From assembly GCA_016720395.1 (NCBI GenBank), contig JADKKR010000009.1, forward strand, positions 227,940 to 291,939: DNA of 64,000 nt, read 5' to 3'. A program made the position numbers and the translations under genes. Each line of letters starts with the position of its first letter. Position 1 is the stretch's first letter. Below the pieces are notes generated by a model, which was not told the DNA's origin, searched no databases, and saw only the letters and a list, made by a program, of their open reading frames with translations. The stretch is from Geobacteraceae bacterium (GTDB lineage: Bacteria > Desulfobacterota > Desulfuromonadia > Geobacterales > Pseudopelobacteraceae). This document shows positions 26,141-35,728 of the stretch, piece by piece.

Positions 26141-26556
26141 GTACTAATTCCCCGATCCTCGTCCAGTACCACCAGATACCCGTCAGGATCGAAACACCAC
26201 ATCTCTTTGACACCATAGGGCCTGACCTCAAGCGGATAGAGCACTTCCAACCCTTCCTCCGCGATGGCGTCACTGATACCTTCTATATCCCGAACCTCAA
26301 AATGCAGGGTGACCCCGATACCGCGTGGAAACATACTGAACCGGTTGCCGAGTACCGGATGTGCCCGCACCACGTCATCCTCTTCCACAAAAACCAGAGC
26401 AATTCCGTCCATATCCAGTACAAGATGGTCCGGTGCGCCAATTGCTGTAAGTGAGCGCTGCACCGGCAGCTCCAGTATACCGGCGTAAAAAGCCTCTGAT
26501 ACTGCTAAATTGCTGACTGCGAGCTGAATGGAGTGCTGGGCGCGGTGCGACTTCAT
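26125..26556 (-). CDS. VOC superfamily (glyoxalase/bleomycin resistance-like) protein
   Basis: A 143-residue vicinal-oxygen-chelate protein with two beta-alpha-beta-beta-beta modules: HSIQLAVSNLAVSEAFYAGILELPV and then IGVTLHFEVRDIEGISDAIAEEGLE ending in CFDPDGYLVVLDEDRG. Metal ligands (His near the start, His in LHFEV, Glu near the end) are present, but the substrate is unknown. The start is 4 nt after ccdA, so it closes that operon. Confidence 0.8.
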   Translation of the reverse strand: MKSHRAQHSIQLAVSNLAVSEAFYAGILELPVQRSLTAIGAPDHLVLDMDGIALVFVEEDDVVRAHPVLGNRFSMFPRGIGVTLHFEVRDIEGISDAIAEEGLEVLYPLEVRPYGVKEMWCFDPDGYLVVLDEDRGISTKAGA

Positions 26557-26560
26557 TTAC

Positions 26561-27286
26561 CTACCCACCGAACAGGGATGTTACTGCACCCGCAAAACGC
26601 GACAGCCAGTTGAAATAGATGGTGACTCCAATCAGCATCAGAAACAGGCCGGTACAGATCTCAAATAAACGGATGTATTTCTTGAAGCGCTGAAATGCAA
26701 CAATGAACTGATGCATTGCAAGGGAGGAGAGGAAAAAAGGTATGCCGAGCCCCAGGGAGTAGATCAGAAGAAGGACGATGCCGTGATACACATTTTCTTC
26801 GGTTGCGGCCACCATCAGGATAGCGGCCAGGATCGGGCCGATACAGGGGGTCCAACCTGCGGCAAAGGCCAGGCCGACCAGAAATGTACCCGCAAAACCG
26901 GCCGGCTTGCGATGCAGGGTAATGCGCTTTTCGCCCAGCAGCATATGGATGGGAACCAGACCGGTCACATGGACCCCCAGCAGTACGACAAGGATTCCTC
27001 CGGCCTTTCTGAGAAAACCCGCGTGCTGGTTCATAAAGGAACCCAGATAGGTGGCAGATGCACCCAGCAGCACGAAAACCACCGTGAAACCGAGAATAAA
27101 AGCCAGCGAGTGCAGCATGGCCGTCTGTCGCACCTTGTGGCTGGGGTGCTCTGACTGGAGGTCTGCAAAGGAAAGGCCGGTAATATAGGTGATGTACGAA
27201 GGAATCAGCGGCAGAACGCAGGGCGAAAGAAAAGAGAGCAGGCCTGCGATAAACGCACCGAAATAGGTTACTTCCTGGGAATGCAT
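26561..27286 (-). CDS. ccdA: Cytochrome c biogenesis protein CcdA
   Basis: A membrane thiol:disulfide electron carrier, 241 aa, six TM segments. The two reactive cysteines sit in LSPCVLPLIPSYI (~23) and TPCIGPILAAI (~139). It passes electrons from cytoplasmic thioredoxin to periplasmic partners, here most likely the TlpA-like lipoprotein encoded 13 nt upstream. Needed to keep apocytochrome CxxCH motifs reduced. Confidence 0.93.
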   Translation of the reverse strand: MHSQEVTYFGAFIAGLLSFLSPCVLPLIPSYITYITGLSFADLQSEHPSHKVRQTAMLHSLAFILGFTVVFVLLGASATYLGSFMNQHAGFLRKAGGILVVLLGVHVTGLVPIHMLLGEKRITLHRKPAGFAGTFLVGLAFAAGWTPCIGPILAAILMVAATEENVYHGIVLLLIYSLGLGIPFFLSSLAMHQFIVAFQRFKKYIRLFEICTGLFLMLIGVTIYFNWLSRFAGAVTSLFGG

Positions 27287-27299
27287 TGCTGACGTTCTC

Positions 27300-27827
27300 C
27301 TATTTCATCAGACCTTCGAGAAAGGAGATTGTCTCACTCGAATCCCAGGCCAGCGGTCCAATGACCTTCTTAACCAGGACACCTTTCTTGTCAATGACAA
27401 AGGACTCTGGCACACCGGTTATTCCGTAAGCCTTTTGTGCCTCTCCACCGGGATCGGTGAAGGTAGGCAGTGAATAACCGCTTGATTTGAAGAAGGATTC
27501 AATTTCCGGGACACCGCCCTCATCAATGGAGACCGCCACCATCTGAAACGGCTTGCCGGCCATGGCACTGTTGAGCTTCATCATGGATGGCATCTCGTCA
27601 CGGCATGGCGGACACCAGGTCGCCCAGAAGTTGAGCAGGACAACCTTGCCTTTCAGCTCGGAAAGCTTAAGAGGGGTGTTTGTCAGGGACGTTACCGTGA
27701 TATCCGGAACCGGTTTGCCCTCGCGCACCTCGGCAATGCCGGCGACTTCTTTCTTCTTCGTACAACCTGTCATCAACATCATCAGGGCAGCGGACAGCAA
27801 CAGACAACTCACGATTAATCGTTTCAT
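27300..27827 (-). CDS. TlpA/ResA-like thioredoxin-fold lipoprotein
   Basis: A periplasmic thiol reductase, 175 aa. The lipobox region reads MLMTGC (Cys ~21), followed by the thioredoxin fold with the active site WCPPC in FWATWCPPCRDEMP (~71) and the cis-Pro region TGVPESFVID. GGAGG lies 6 nt before the ATG at 27827, chosen over an ATG 4 codons upstream. Pairs with CcdA downstream. Confidence 0.9.
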   Translation of the reverse strand: MKRLIVSCLLLSAALMMLMTGCTKKKEVAGIAEVREGKPVPDITVTSLTNTPLKLSELKGKVVLLNFWATWCPPCRDEMPSMMKLNSAMAGKPFQMVAVSIDEGGVPEIESFFKSSGYSLPTFTDPGGEAQKAYGITGVPESFVIDKKGVLVKKVIGPLAWDSSETISFLEGLMK

Positions 27828-27875
27828 GAATCCCTCCACGTAAAGGTGATTATATTCCGGCCGGAGTCAGGCGGT

Positions 27876-28844
27876 TCAGCGGTTTCGTGTTACAACATAA
27901 TCGGCAAGGCCAAGCAGGGCCGAGGAGACGGGGGTGATCTCGAATACGGCAAGTTGAGAGCGGCACTCATCTATGTAGCGTCTCGCCGAATCCACGGTAT
28001 AGCTTATTCCGCCATACTGTTTGACCAGACTGGAAACATGGCGAAACTCATCCAGCGTCATCTCGTCTTTTTCGACAACCGTCTCGATAACAGAGCGTTC
28101 TTCGACCGTGCACTGGCGCAGGGTATGGATAAGCGGTAGTGTAATCTTGCCCTCTTCCAGGTCGTGACCGATGCTCTTGCCGAAGTCTTCTTCCGTGGCG
28201 ATATAGTCCAGTGTATCATCCATCAACTGGAACGCAATGCCCAGCGACATACCGAAATCCGCAAGTGCCTTCTGCCGGACAGGAGAAGCACTGCCCAGGA
28301 TTGCACCTGCTTCGCACGCAGCGGACATGAGGATGGCTGTTTTTGAACGTATCACATCGATGTAGCGCTCTTCGGTCAGGTCTATCTCACCCGTGCAGAG
28401 CAACTGCATGACCTCACCCTCGGCGATGACGGTGGTTGCATCGGAAAGCACCCGCAGGATATCGAGACTGCCGACCGCAACCATCAGGGAGAACGATTTT
28501 GAAAACAGGAAGTCGCCCACCAGCACCGACGCCTCGTTGCCCCACAAGGTGTTGGCCGAAGCCAGGCCGCGCCGCAGGGTGGCGCTGTCGACCACATCAT
28601 CGTGCAGGAGTGTGGCGGTATGGATGAACTCGACGACACTGGCCAGTGGAACCGCCCGGGAGCCCTGGTAACCGCATAAACGGGCGGCAAGAAGCAGCAG
28701 CGCAGGACGGACACGCTTGCCGCCACTTGAAAGCACGTATTCGCCGACCTTGCGTATCAGGGGTACGTCGGATTCCAGATCCTTGCGGAACTGCAATTCG
28801 ACGTTTACAAGATCTTCGCCTATGATATTCAGAGCGGCCTGCAT
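27876..28844 (-). CDS. Polyprenyl diphosphate synthase (octaprenyl/heptaprenyl type)
   Basis: A trans-prenyl chain elongation enzyme, 322 aa, that makes the isoprenoid tail of menaquinone. It carries both Asp-rich motifs: LLHDDVVD (first, ~85) and LMDDTLD (second, ~212), with GGKRVRPALLLL before the first. The residues before the first motif are small/aliphatic, which fits a long product; chain length cannot be fixed from sequence. First gene of the run to tlpA-ccdA-VOC. Confidence 0.9.
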   Translation of the reverse strand: MQAALNIIGEDLVNVELQFRKDLESDVPLIRKVGEYVLSSGGKRVRPALLLLAARLCGYQGSRAVPLASVVEFIHTATLLHDDVVDSATLRRGLASANTLWGNEASVLVGDFLFSKSFSLMVAVGSLDILRVLSDATTVIAEGEVMQLLCTGEIDLTEERYIDVIRSKTAILMSAACEAGAILGSASPVRQKALADFGMSLGIAFQLMDDTLDYIATEEDFGKSIGHDLEEGKITLPLIHTLRQCTVEERSVIETVVEKDEMTLDEFRHVSSLVKQYGGISYTVDSARRYIDECRSQLAVFEITPVSSALLGLADYVVTRNR

Positions 28845-29028
28845 CAGGTGGGTCCTCGGAGGGGTAAATTTGTGTCATAGTAAGCGAATGAATTCTGGTT
28901 TGTCAAAGCATTTATGGCAGTTGGATGCCTGATTGCACAAGGTTTCCATTGCCAGACAGGCTTGCACGGTATATGGTACAGGATGCAGTATATTACGATC
29001 GAAACGATTACAGCCCAAGGAAGTCACC

Positions 29029-30429
29029 ATGAATTTTAACGAACTCCCCCTGCCGGAAGCTCTCATGAAGGGCATTGCCGAGGCGGGTTTCAGCAGCTGC
29101 ACCCCCATCCAGGAACACACACTGCCCATCAGTCTGACCGGAAAGGATATCGCCGGCCAGGCCCAGACCGGAACAGGCAAGACCGCGGCCTTTCTGATCA
29201 CCCTGTTCACCCGGCTGATGAAAAACAACACGGGTGATGCCCGCAAGCACCCCCGTGCGCTGATCCTTGCCCCGACACGGGAACTGGTGGTGCAGATCGA
29301 GCAGGATGCCCAGATTCTGGGTCGTCATTGCGGCTTTACCATTCAGGCTATTTATGGTGGCGTAGACTACATGAAACAGCGTGATGCCCTTCGCGACGGC
29401 GCTGACGTTATTATCGGCACACCGGGTCGGCTTATCGACTACCTCAAACAGAAGGTCTACAGCCTCAAAGAGGTTGAAATGCTGGTTATCGATGAGGCCG
29501 ATCGCATGTTCGACATGGGCTTTATCGCAGACCTGCGCTTTATTCTGCGTCGCCTGCCTCCCTTTGACCAGCGTCAAAACCTCCTGTTTTCCGCCACTCT
29601 CAACTTGCGGGTTATGGAACTGGCCTACGAGTTCATGAATTCCCCGGAAAAGGTCTCTATCACCCCCGAACGGATGACCGCTGAAAATGTTGAGCAGGTC
29701 CTGTACCACGCCTCACGAAAAGAGAAATTCCCCCTGCTGCTTGGTCTGTTACGCCGCGTCGGCATGGTACGCACCATGATCTTCATCAATACCAAACGCG
29801 AAGGGGAATACCTCAATGACCGGCTGAACGCAAACGACTGTCCCAGCCGCATTATCTCGGGGGATGTGGACCAGAAGAAGCGGATGCGCATACTGGAGGA
29901 TTTCAAGGAAGGGAAACTGCCGATTCTGATTGCGACCGACGTCGCCTCACGCGGGCTGCACATCGATGGTGTCACTCACGTCATAAATTACGACCTGCCC
30001 CAGGATTGTGAGGACTACGTCCATCGTATCGGTCGTACCGCCCGGGCCGGAGCGGAGGGTATAGCCATCTCTCTGGCGGATGAAGACGGTGTCCTGTATC
30101 TGGAGGCCATCGAGGAATATATCAAGGCCAAGATACCGGTTGAATGGGCCGAAGATGATCTGTTTGTAAATGATTTCAAGCGGGTCGCCCGGCCGAAGTA
30201 CAAGAAAGATGCTCCTGCAGGGGGGCGCGGCAGTGGCAGTTCCCGGCCACCACTTAAAAGCTCCAGAACAACGATAAAGAGTGCGCCGGCAGCAACAAAA
30301 GCGTCTGCCGTTATACCTGCTGCTGCAAAGGTAAATCCCGAAACGGGAGAACCGGCCAAGAAACGCAGGCGCAGAAAAAAGAAAGCGGCTGGCGAAGGTA
30401 CGCCTGCGCCGCAGACGGTCTCAGAATAA
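29029..30429 (+). CDS. DEAD-box RNA helicase, RhlB/RhlE-like
   Basis: An ATP-dependent RNA helicase, 466 aa. In order: Q motif with CTPIQEHTLP, motif I AQTGTGKT (~46), Ia PTRELVVQ, II DEAD in VIDEADRMFD, III SAT in LFSATLNL, V TDVASRGLHI, VI HRIGRTARAG. The C-terminal ~90 residues are Lys/Arg/Pro/Ala-rich and unstructured, ending in KKRRRRKKK, a typical RNA-binding tail. The ATG at 29029 has AAGGAAG 8 nt upstream; the 32 codons before it lack a ribosome site. Confidence 0.92.
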   Translation: MNFNELPLPEALMKGIAEAGFSSCTPIQEHTLPISLTGKDIAGQAQTGTGKTAAFLITLFTRLMKNNTGDARKHPRALILAPTRELVVQIEQDAQILGRHCGFTIQAIYGGVDYMKQRDALRDGADVIIGTPGRLIDYLKQKVYSLKEVEMLVIDEADRMFDMGFIADLRFILRRLPPFDQRQNLLFSATLNLRVMELAYEFMNSPEKVSITPERMTAENVEQVLYHASRKEKFPLLLGLLRRVGMVRTMIFINTKREGEYLNDRLNANDCPSRIISGDVDQKKRMRILEDFKEGKLPILIATDVASRGLHIDGVTHVINYDLPQDCEDYVHRIGRTARAGAEGIAISLADEDGVLYLEAIEEYIKAKIPVEWAEDDLFVNDFKRVARPKYKKDAPAGGRGSGSSRPPLKSSRTTIKSAPAATKASAVIPAAAKVNPETGEPAKKRRRRKKKAAGEGTPAPQTVSE

Positions 30430-30472
30430 AACGAAGAAACCCCGGACACACTATCCGGGGTTTCTTCGTTTT
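30428..30472. terminator. Very strong bidirectional terminator
   Basis: A perfect 19-bp stem (30428-30446 with 30454-30472) around a 7-nt loop. The A-run at one end and T-run at the other make it work on both strands, ending the helicase gene (plus) and the convergent CcsA gene (minus). The first bases overlap the helicase stop codon. Confidence 0.92.
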
Positions 30473-30497
30473 AGTGATACCGTGATAACTTTCCACC

Positions 30498-31217
30498 TTA
30501 AAAACTATGGGAGCTCTTCATTAGCATGCTGACGCCCAGATAGGTGAACAACATAACGGCTACACCGGCAATACCCATCCAGGCGGTCACCCTGTCCCAA
30601 GCGGCCCCCTTGAGGCGCAGGTGCAGAATAAGTGCATAGAACAGCCACAGGATCGACGTCCAAAGCTCCTTCGCCGTCCAGAGCCAATAGGTCCCCCAGG
30701 CGTAATAGCCCCAAATCCCGCCCGCCACCATCGAAGCCGAAAAGAACGTCCAGCCGACCAAGGCGGTCTTGAACTGTATGTCCAGGTACACCCTTTCCCC
30801 CCGGATCAGAAAAGCAGCGCAGAACAGCCCCCCAAGGACGAAGAGGGCATAGCTGAAAAACGCCAGGACAACGTGCAGCTCGAACCAGAGCGTGTCAAGT
30901 ATCTGCGGTAGCGGCATGTTTGACGGTTTGAATCCGAGTGCGCACAGGGTGAACAGTCCGGCGGTAATACCGGAAGAGATCGTAAACCAGCGAGTCCGGT
31001 GGAGTGAATGGGAACGGGAGGTAATAAGAGCCATGCCTGCTATGGAGAGCGCAAAAAAAGTCAGGGTGTCATGTGGGCCGAGCAGCGGTAGCCGGCCGAT
31101 CGACTGGCTACGCAGCAGCAGATAGACAAGTTGTGACACGGCACCGGCGGCTAAGGCCACTCTCCAGCAGGAACCCAACAGATAGCAGACCAACGAAACG
31201 ACCGGCAGCCACGTCAT
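30498..31217 (-). CDS. ccsA: CcsA/CcmC-type cytochrome c assembly protein
   Basis: A polytopic heme-handling membrane protein, 239 aa, about eight TM helices. The Trp-rich heme-binding motif reads WGYYAWGTYWLWTAKELW (~170-187), with conserved His residues in flanking helices. It works in system II cytochrome c maturation or as HemX. The start at 31217 is preceded by GAGGTGG; the longer frame overlapping the upstream gene region was rejected. It lies 55 nt below the zinc-ribbon membrane protein. Confidence 0.85.
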   Translation of the reverse strand: MTWLPVVSLVCYLLGSCWRVALAAGAVSQLVYLLLRSQSIGRLPLLGPHDTLTFFALSIAGMALITSRSHSLHRTRWFTISSGITAGLFTLCALGFKPSNMPLPQILDTLWFELHVVLAFFSYALFVLGGLFCAAFLIRGERVYLDIQFKTALVGWTFFSASMVAGGIWGYYAWGTYWLWTAKELWTSILWLFYALILHLRLKGAAWDRVTAWMGIAGVAVMLFTYLGVSMLMKSSHSF

Positions 31218-31272
31218 CGTGCAGCCACCTCTCGTCCTTGAATCGCGTTCGCCCTGCAGGGCATGGAACCGG

Positions 31273-32178
31273 TCACAGCTTGACCACCGATCGGATCCGT
31301 TTATCATCGAGGAAATTGATCAGCAGGTAGAGCGGGACCCCGACCAGGCCACTGATGAAGATTATGTTGAAGAAATTGACGGCATAACCGGACCAGGTAT
31401 GGGGGATGGGTTGGAACCACCAGTTAAAGAACCTGACGATCATCAGGATCGGTACGTACGCGATAAAGCCCCACAGCAACCAGCCGAGCGCCTGACGGGC
31501 CCGGGCCTGCTTCTGCAGGAATACTACCGCGACCGCCAGCAGTGATCCGCCGTACAGCATCTCGATCCATGGTACCAACCCGTGGCGCATAAAAATCTTC
31601 AAAGCTGAGACCCGTACCTCAATGCCCAGCGCGATGTTCTCTTCAGAGAGTTTGGCCTGGTAATCCGTGCTGTAGTAATCGAACGCACCGAAAACGCCCA
31701 TCAGCAGGATCAAGACGGCAACAATCGCGACTCCGTATCCGACCAGGTTGACCGGATGGAGGTTTTCTATGATCTCACCGATGTTGATCTTCTCGGCTGG
31801 AGGAGTCTGGGCAGGTGCCGGTGACGATGGAAATGAGGATAACGGGACGCTCGGCATCGGTGCCGGAGCGGTATCCCGGGAGAATTTCCTGTTGAGGATC
31901 TCCTGTTCGCGGGCCCTGGTCATCTCCTCCCGCTGCCGGTCGATGAACGACTTGATGAAGACCCCGCATTTGGGACAGGTCCCGAAGCGTTCGTCGCCAA
32001 AGGTACTGTAGGCACAGGAAGGGCAAACATCCACAAGGTATTCGTTGACCGTTGCCTTCGGCTTTTTCACATCAAAGCCGTTCTTGCACTTTGGACAACT
32101 CAGGAATCGGCCCTCTTCGGGAATCTCGTGATCAGGCAAATTCCCGCTGGCTCCGCATTTAGGGCAGGATATCTTCAT
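31273..32178 (-). CDS. Zinc-ribbon membrane protein, 301 aa
   Basis: Two N-terminal zinc ribbons: ISCPKCG with FLSCPKC, then VCPSC with TCPKCG (about residues 4-75). A Pro/Ala/Ser-rich linker (~95-120) follows, then four TM helices. MJ0042-type ribbons fused to membrane domains are frequent in Geobacter and myxobacteria, but the function is unknown. Start at 32178 with AAGGAG upstream. Neighbour of ccsA in the same direction, possibly one transcript. Confidence 0.75.
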   Translation of the reverse strand: MKISCPKCGASGNLPDHEIPEEGRFLSCPKCKNGFDVKKPKATVNEYLVDVCPSCAYSTFGDERFGTCPKCGVFIKSFIDRQREEMTRAREQEILNRKFSRDTAPAPMPSVPLSSFPSSPAPAQTPPAEKINIGEIIENLHPVNLVGYGVAIVAVLILLMGVFGAFDYYSTDYQAKLSEENIALGIEVRVSALKIFMRHGLVPWIEMLYGGSLLAVAVVFLQKQARARQALGWLLWGFIAYVPILMIVRFFNWWFQPIPHTWSGYAVNFFNIIFISGLVGVPLYLLINFLDDKRIRSVVKL

Positions 32179-32295
32179 ACGTTTTGAAACTCCTTGCATG
32201 AATGATTGGACAATTTTTGCAAAGTGTACCAAAAGAAACCGCACCTGTCACCAGTGAGAAGATAAAAACGTGCCCTCACCGACAGTCCTCTTACT

Positions 32296-32316
32296 AAAAA
32301 ACCCGCCGAAGCGGGT
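32296..32316 (-). terminator. Terminator of the orphan binding-protein gene
   Basis: A 6-bp GC stem (32301-32306 with 32311-32316) and a CGAA tetraloop are followed on the minus strand by six T. It lies 32 nt after the stop at 32349. Confidence 0.75.
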
Positions 32317-32348
32317 CATTTAGTATAAATATCAAACTGCAGGCTGCA

Positions 32349-33626
32349 TTATTTACCGTCTGAAAACTCATCCAGCTCCGGTCTCATGCCCACCATTTCC
32401 CTGATTTCGATCCATTCCCGCTTGTCTACGGCCGCCTCTTCACCCTTCATCACGTTGATGATCGTGAAATAGTCCTGTTCATACCTGCTTTTTCTGACCT
32501 CGTCTGCCGGCCTACATTTGACAGCGAAAACCGTCTGAACAGACTGATGATCCCATGCCCGCCACTGCTGCTCGTCCTTGAGACCAACGTATTTGTGTCC
32601 CTCAAGGGCCTTGATCACAGCCTTGGTCTCAAAGGTTTTGGCACGCTCTACCGCTTCCTTGTACTGGTGCATGATGACATATGCCGAAGCGCCGGAAGTG
32701 GTCGGATACCGGTGGTAACGGGACTCGAACTTCTGTACGAATTCTACCCCCCGGGGGTAATTGTACGTACCCGGAACAGTCCATATCCAGGGCAGGGTTC
32801 CGATTACGCCCTCCATGGCCTCTGGTCCGGCTCCCTGCGCCATATCATCATTCAGGCTCGGTACAATGATCTGCATTCGGTTTTTCAATCCCATCTCATA
32901 TGCCTGGCGAACGGCGATCTCCATATCGCGCCCGAACAGTGACAAGACCAGAACAGAGGCCTTGCTATCCCTGGCCTTCTTTAAGGCCTCTTTGAAGTCC
33001 TTGGCACCAAGTTCCGTCAAAACTTCAGGATGGACGGTCAGATCCTTTGTATTGGTGAAACCGCGCAGAACGGATTCCGTCGTCCAGCCCCAGGTGTAAT
33101 TGGCGGTGATATAGAAGTACTTCTGCCCGGAAAAGTTTTTCTTCATGTATTGTGAAAGCACTTTTCCGGCAGCATAGGCGTCATAGCATTCGCGAAAGAT
33201 ATGGCGATGTCCGTATTCACCGGTCGTCTCGGTAGAATAGGTCAGGGTTCCAAAGAACAGGCGGTTCTTCTGCAGCGCCACCTCGCCCGTGGCAATCGCC
33301 ACAGCACTTGAGGATCCGCCGAAGATCATCGGCACACCCTCCCTGTCAAAGAGTTCGGTGGCGTTGGCCCTGGCCACCTTGGCATTGGACCGGGTGTCGC
33401 GGTAGACCAGCTGCACCTGCTTACCCAGAATACCTCCCGTTGCATTGATCTCTTCCACGGCAAGGTCAGCGGCACGGCGCTGATCAAGTCCCTGCTTGGC
33501 GTATGGGCCGGTCTCGGGGTAGCTCAAACCGATCTTTACCATGTCCTGTGCTGCGAGACCTTTCCCCGGCAGAAACACAAGAGAAATAAGAAAAACATAA
33601 CATCCGGTTAGAAAAACGATTTTCAT
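32349..33626 (-). CDS. Orphan ABC-type substrate-binding protein (Peripla_BP_6), 425 aa
   Basis: A signal peptide (about 25 residues ending KGLAAQ) precedes a LivJ/urea-type periplasmic binding domain: KIGLSYPETGPYAKQGLDQRR, INATGGILGKQVQLVYRD and FGGSSSAVAIATGEVALQ. It is longer than the two LivK copies and clearly divergent. No permease or ATPase genes are near, so it either docks on a distant transporter or acts as a sensor domain. Ligand unknown. Confidence 0.82.
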   Translation of the reverse strand: MKIVFLTGCYVFLISLVFLPGKGLAAQDMVKIGLSYPETGPYAKQGLDQRRAADLAVEEINATGGILGKQVQLVYRDTRSNAKVARANATELFDREGVPMIFGGSSSAVAIATGEVALQKNRLFFGTLTYSTETTGEYGHRHIFRECYDAYAAGKVLSQYMKKNFSGQKYFYITANYTWGWTTESVLRGFTNTKDLTVHPEVLTELGAKDFKEALKKARDSKASVLVLSLFGRDMEIAVRQAYEMGLKNRMQIIVPSLNDDMAQGAGPEAMEGVIGTLPWIWTVPGTYNYPRGVEFVQKFESRYHRYPTTSGASAYVIMHQYKEAVERAKTFETKAVIKALEGHKYVGLKDEQQWRAWDHQSVQTVFAVKCRPADEVRKSRYEQDYFTIINVMKGEEAAVDKREWIEIREMVGMRPELDEFSDGK

Positions 33627-33737
33627 ACCGCTGCCTCCCAGCTGAAGATCAACAATCTATAGCTGTTATAACAGACAGTTATATATTTTAAAACTATATT
33701 TTATTTAATGTAATTATACCGTTGATTCGGTCAGTTA

Positions 33738-34721
33738 TCACTTCAGAAACTGTGCATTAACCAGATTTATCGGCGACCCGGACAAAAATGCCGAGACATT
33801 GGCAGCGACGATGTTCATCAGTCGCCTGCGAGCCGCCAGCGAGGCCCAGGCGATATGCGGGGTGAATATGCAGTTCGGAGCCGTCAAGAGCGGATTGTCG
33901 GCCCGCATCGGCTCATGAGCCACAACATCCAGGCCGGCCCCGGCGATGGTGCCTTTTCGTAGCGCATCGGCCAGGTCTGTCTCGTTCACAAGCCCTCCCC
34001 TGGCCACATTGATCAGCAGGGACGAGCGTTTCATGACCGCCAGCAGCGCGGAATTGACAAAACCTTCATTATCAGCGGTCTGCGGGCAGTTGAGGGAGAT
34101 GACATCGGAGGACGCAAACAGTTCTTCAAGCGGCACAAAACGTACCGGAATAGGTCCGGGGTCCTGCGGGATACGCGGTGAATAAGCGATCACCTTCATA
34201 CCGAAGGCCGCACCGACCCTGGCAACAGCGCGGCCAATGGTGCCATAGCCTACAATGCCGAGGGTCAGTCCGTCCAGCTCCAGGATAGAGGTTTTCCAGT
34301 AGGCATGGTCCGGGCAGCGTATCCACTCACCAGCCTTGACGGAAGCATCATGAATTCCCACGGCAGTGGCCAGCTCCAGGAGCAGTGCAAAGGCGGTCTG
34401 CGCCACCGACTCCGTGGAGTATGCCGGGACGTTGGAAACCGGGATTCCCAGCTTTCCGGCCGCTGCCACATCTACGTTGTTGTAGCCTGTGGCGAGCATT
34501 GAAATGTACGCGAGGTTGGGGAGCGCCTCCAGCGTAGCAGCATCCAGCTTGCACTTGCTGGTAAGAATGATCTCCGCACCCCGTGCGCGTTCCAGCTTAA
34601 GTTCCGGAGGGGTCCGGTCATATATCTTACAGCTGCCGAGTGCCGCAACCGGGCTCCAGGGGTTGTCTCCGGGATTAATCGTATAGCCGTCCAGGATTAC
34701 GATTTCAGGTTGCTTTGTCAT
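33738..34721 (-). CDS. D-2-hydroxyacid dehydrogenase (NAD-dependent)
   Basis: A 327-residue member of the D-isomer-specific 2-hydroxyacid dehydrogenase family. The Rossmann motif is GIVGYGTIGRAVARVG (~146), the catalytic Arg is in NVARGGLVNETDL, Glu in DVVAHEP and His in FTPHIAWAS. Closest in style to glycerate/hydroxypyruvate reductases, but substrate is inferred. GGAGG stands before the ATG at 34721. Confidence 0.9.
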   Translation of the reverse strand: MTKQPEIVILDGYTINPGDNPWSPVAALGSCKIYDRTPPELKLERARGAEIILTSKCKLDAATLEALPNLAYISMLATGYNNVDVAAAGKLGIPVSNVPAYSTESVAQTAFALLLELATAVGIHDASVKAGEWIRCPDHAYWKTSILELDGLTLGIVGYGTIGRAVARVGAAFGMKVIAYSPRIPQDPGPIPVRFVPLEELFASSDVISLNCPQTADNEGFVNSALLAVMKRSSLLINVARGGLVNETDLADALRKGTIAGAGLDVVAHEPMRADNPLLTAPNCIFTPHIAWASLAARRRLMNIVAANVSAFLSGSPINLVNAQFLK

Positions 34722-34857
34722 GTTTTTTTCCTCCAGAATGATGAATGCTGCGACGGTATCAGTCATGCATGTGCTGCGTCAAGGATTGAAAAAAGTAGAC
34801 TGGGCATGTTTTGTTGAAGTATGGTGCGGATGAAAATTATCACAAGCGGAGGGGTTT

Positions 34858-35124
34858 ATGTTTTCGCAGAATAACGACCTGGGGGCGTCACTTTACAAAA
34901 CGTGGAGCGACAAGGAAAAACGGGAGGAAATTGCCAGGCTGGTCGAAGGTTACCGCAACGGCCTGCCGATCGGTATTCTCTGTAAGATGTCCGAGACCAT
35001 CGCCGGCAGCCGCAAACGTGCACGCAGTCATCTGCATGCCCTGATGGCGCCGGCCGAACGGCAGGTCGCCATCCAGAAGGAATCCGGAGGCATGCAGATC
35101 GTGGTCAAGGAGTTGCTTCAATAA
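34858..35124 (+). CDS. Unknown small soluble protein, 88 aa
   Basis: CGGAGG lies 6 nt before the ATG. The protein is mostly helical and charged; the middle (REEIARLVEGYRNGLPIG and then SETIAGSRKRARSH) resembles a helix-turn-helix in spacing, but I cannot assign a family. Its stop overlaps the start of the next small membrane gene by 1 nt (TAATG), so the two are coupled. Confidence 0.65.
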   Translation: MFSQNNDLGASLYKTWSDKEKREEIARLVEGYRNGLPIGILCKMSETIAGSRKRARSHLHALMAPAERQVAIQKESGGMQIVVKELLQ

Positions 35125-35303
35125 TGCAAGAACCGGCACCCAACATATTGAATAAGTTACCAGTTGTCCTGCTCTTCGTCTTCGTACTCTTTCTGGTTGC
35201 CTTTAGCACCTGGCAACTTTTCCATGGCAACATCGAAGCGGCCTTTTCTTCACTCCCTTTCCTGCTGATCATCTATCTCTTCGTCATGCGGCGACGACCG
35301 TGA
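35124..35303 (+). CDS. Two-span small membrane protein, 59 aa
   Basis: The ATG shares an A with the stop of the 88-aa gene. Residues 12-31 (PVVLLFVFVLFLVAFS region) and 42-54 (LPFLLIIYLFV) are hydrophobic, and the protein ends in Arg-rich MRRRRP. No family is recognised. Coupling to the preceding soluble protein suggests a pair acting together. Confidence 0.6.
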   Translation: MQEPAPNILNKLPVVLLFVFVLFLVAFSTWQLFHGNIEAAFSSLPFLLIIYLFVMRRRP

Positions 35304-35475
35304 TCAGGTAAAGTCTGTGCCGGAAGTTCCACGTGGCATCTCAAATCATTTACCGTTACCGGCTGCTCGCGCAATAAGGACGCTGGTAAGGCACCGGCTT
35401 TCTGGATTCTCTCTTGATATTCAGAGCCTGATGTGGTAGTAGAATTCGACTTTTATTTTAATGAGGAGGGCCAGC

Positions 35476-35697
35476 ATGCCTCAGTTGCTTGAAAATACGG
35501 TGCACGCAAACTGGGCTATCCATGACTTGTACTGGGTGGGAGCCTGTATTTTCATTGCCCACTTCATCTGGCTGAGCCCCTCATTCCTGCAGCGCAAAAA
35601 CGTACTGTTCAGCCTGGTGGTTATGACCGCTTTCTGGCCCTTGACCTATACGTTCTCTGTTTTTCAGATCATGCGTTTCAGAAGGCTGAAGCCCTAG
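35476..35697 (+). CDS. Two-span small membrane protein, 73 aa
   Basis: GAGGAGG precedes the ATG at 35476; an earlier ATG at 35461 sits inside the ribosome site and was rejected. Two hydrophobic segments (residues ~19-38 with GACIFIAHFIWL, ~46-66 with LFSLVVMTAFW) and a basic C-terminal tail. Not recognised. A strong terminator follows, so it ends the small-gene group. Confidence 0.6.
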   Translation: MPQLLENTVHANWAIHDLYWVGACIFIAHFIWLSPSFLQRKNVLFSLVVMTAFWPLTYTFSVFQIMRFRRLKP

Positions 35698-35728
35698 CTG
35701 CTCAGCGCACCCATCTCTCCTGTCTTCA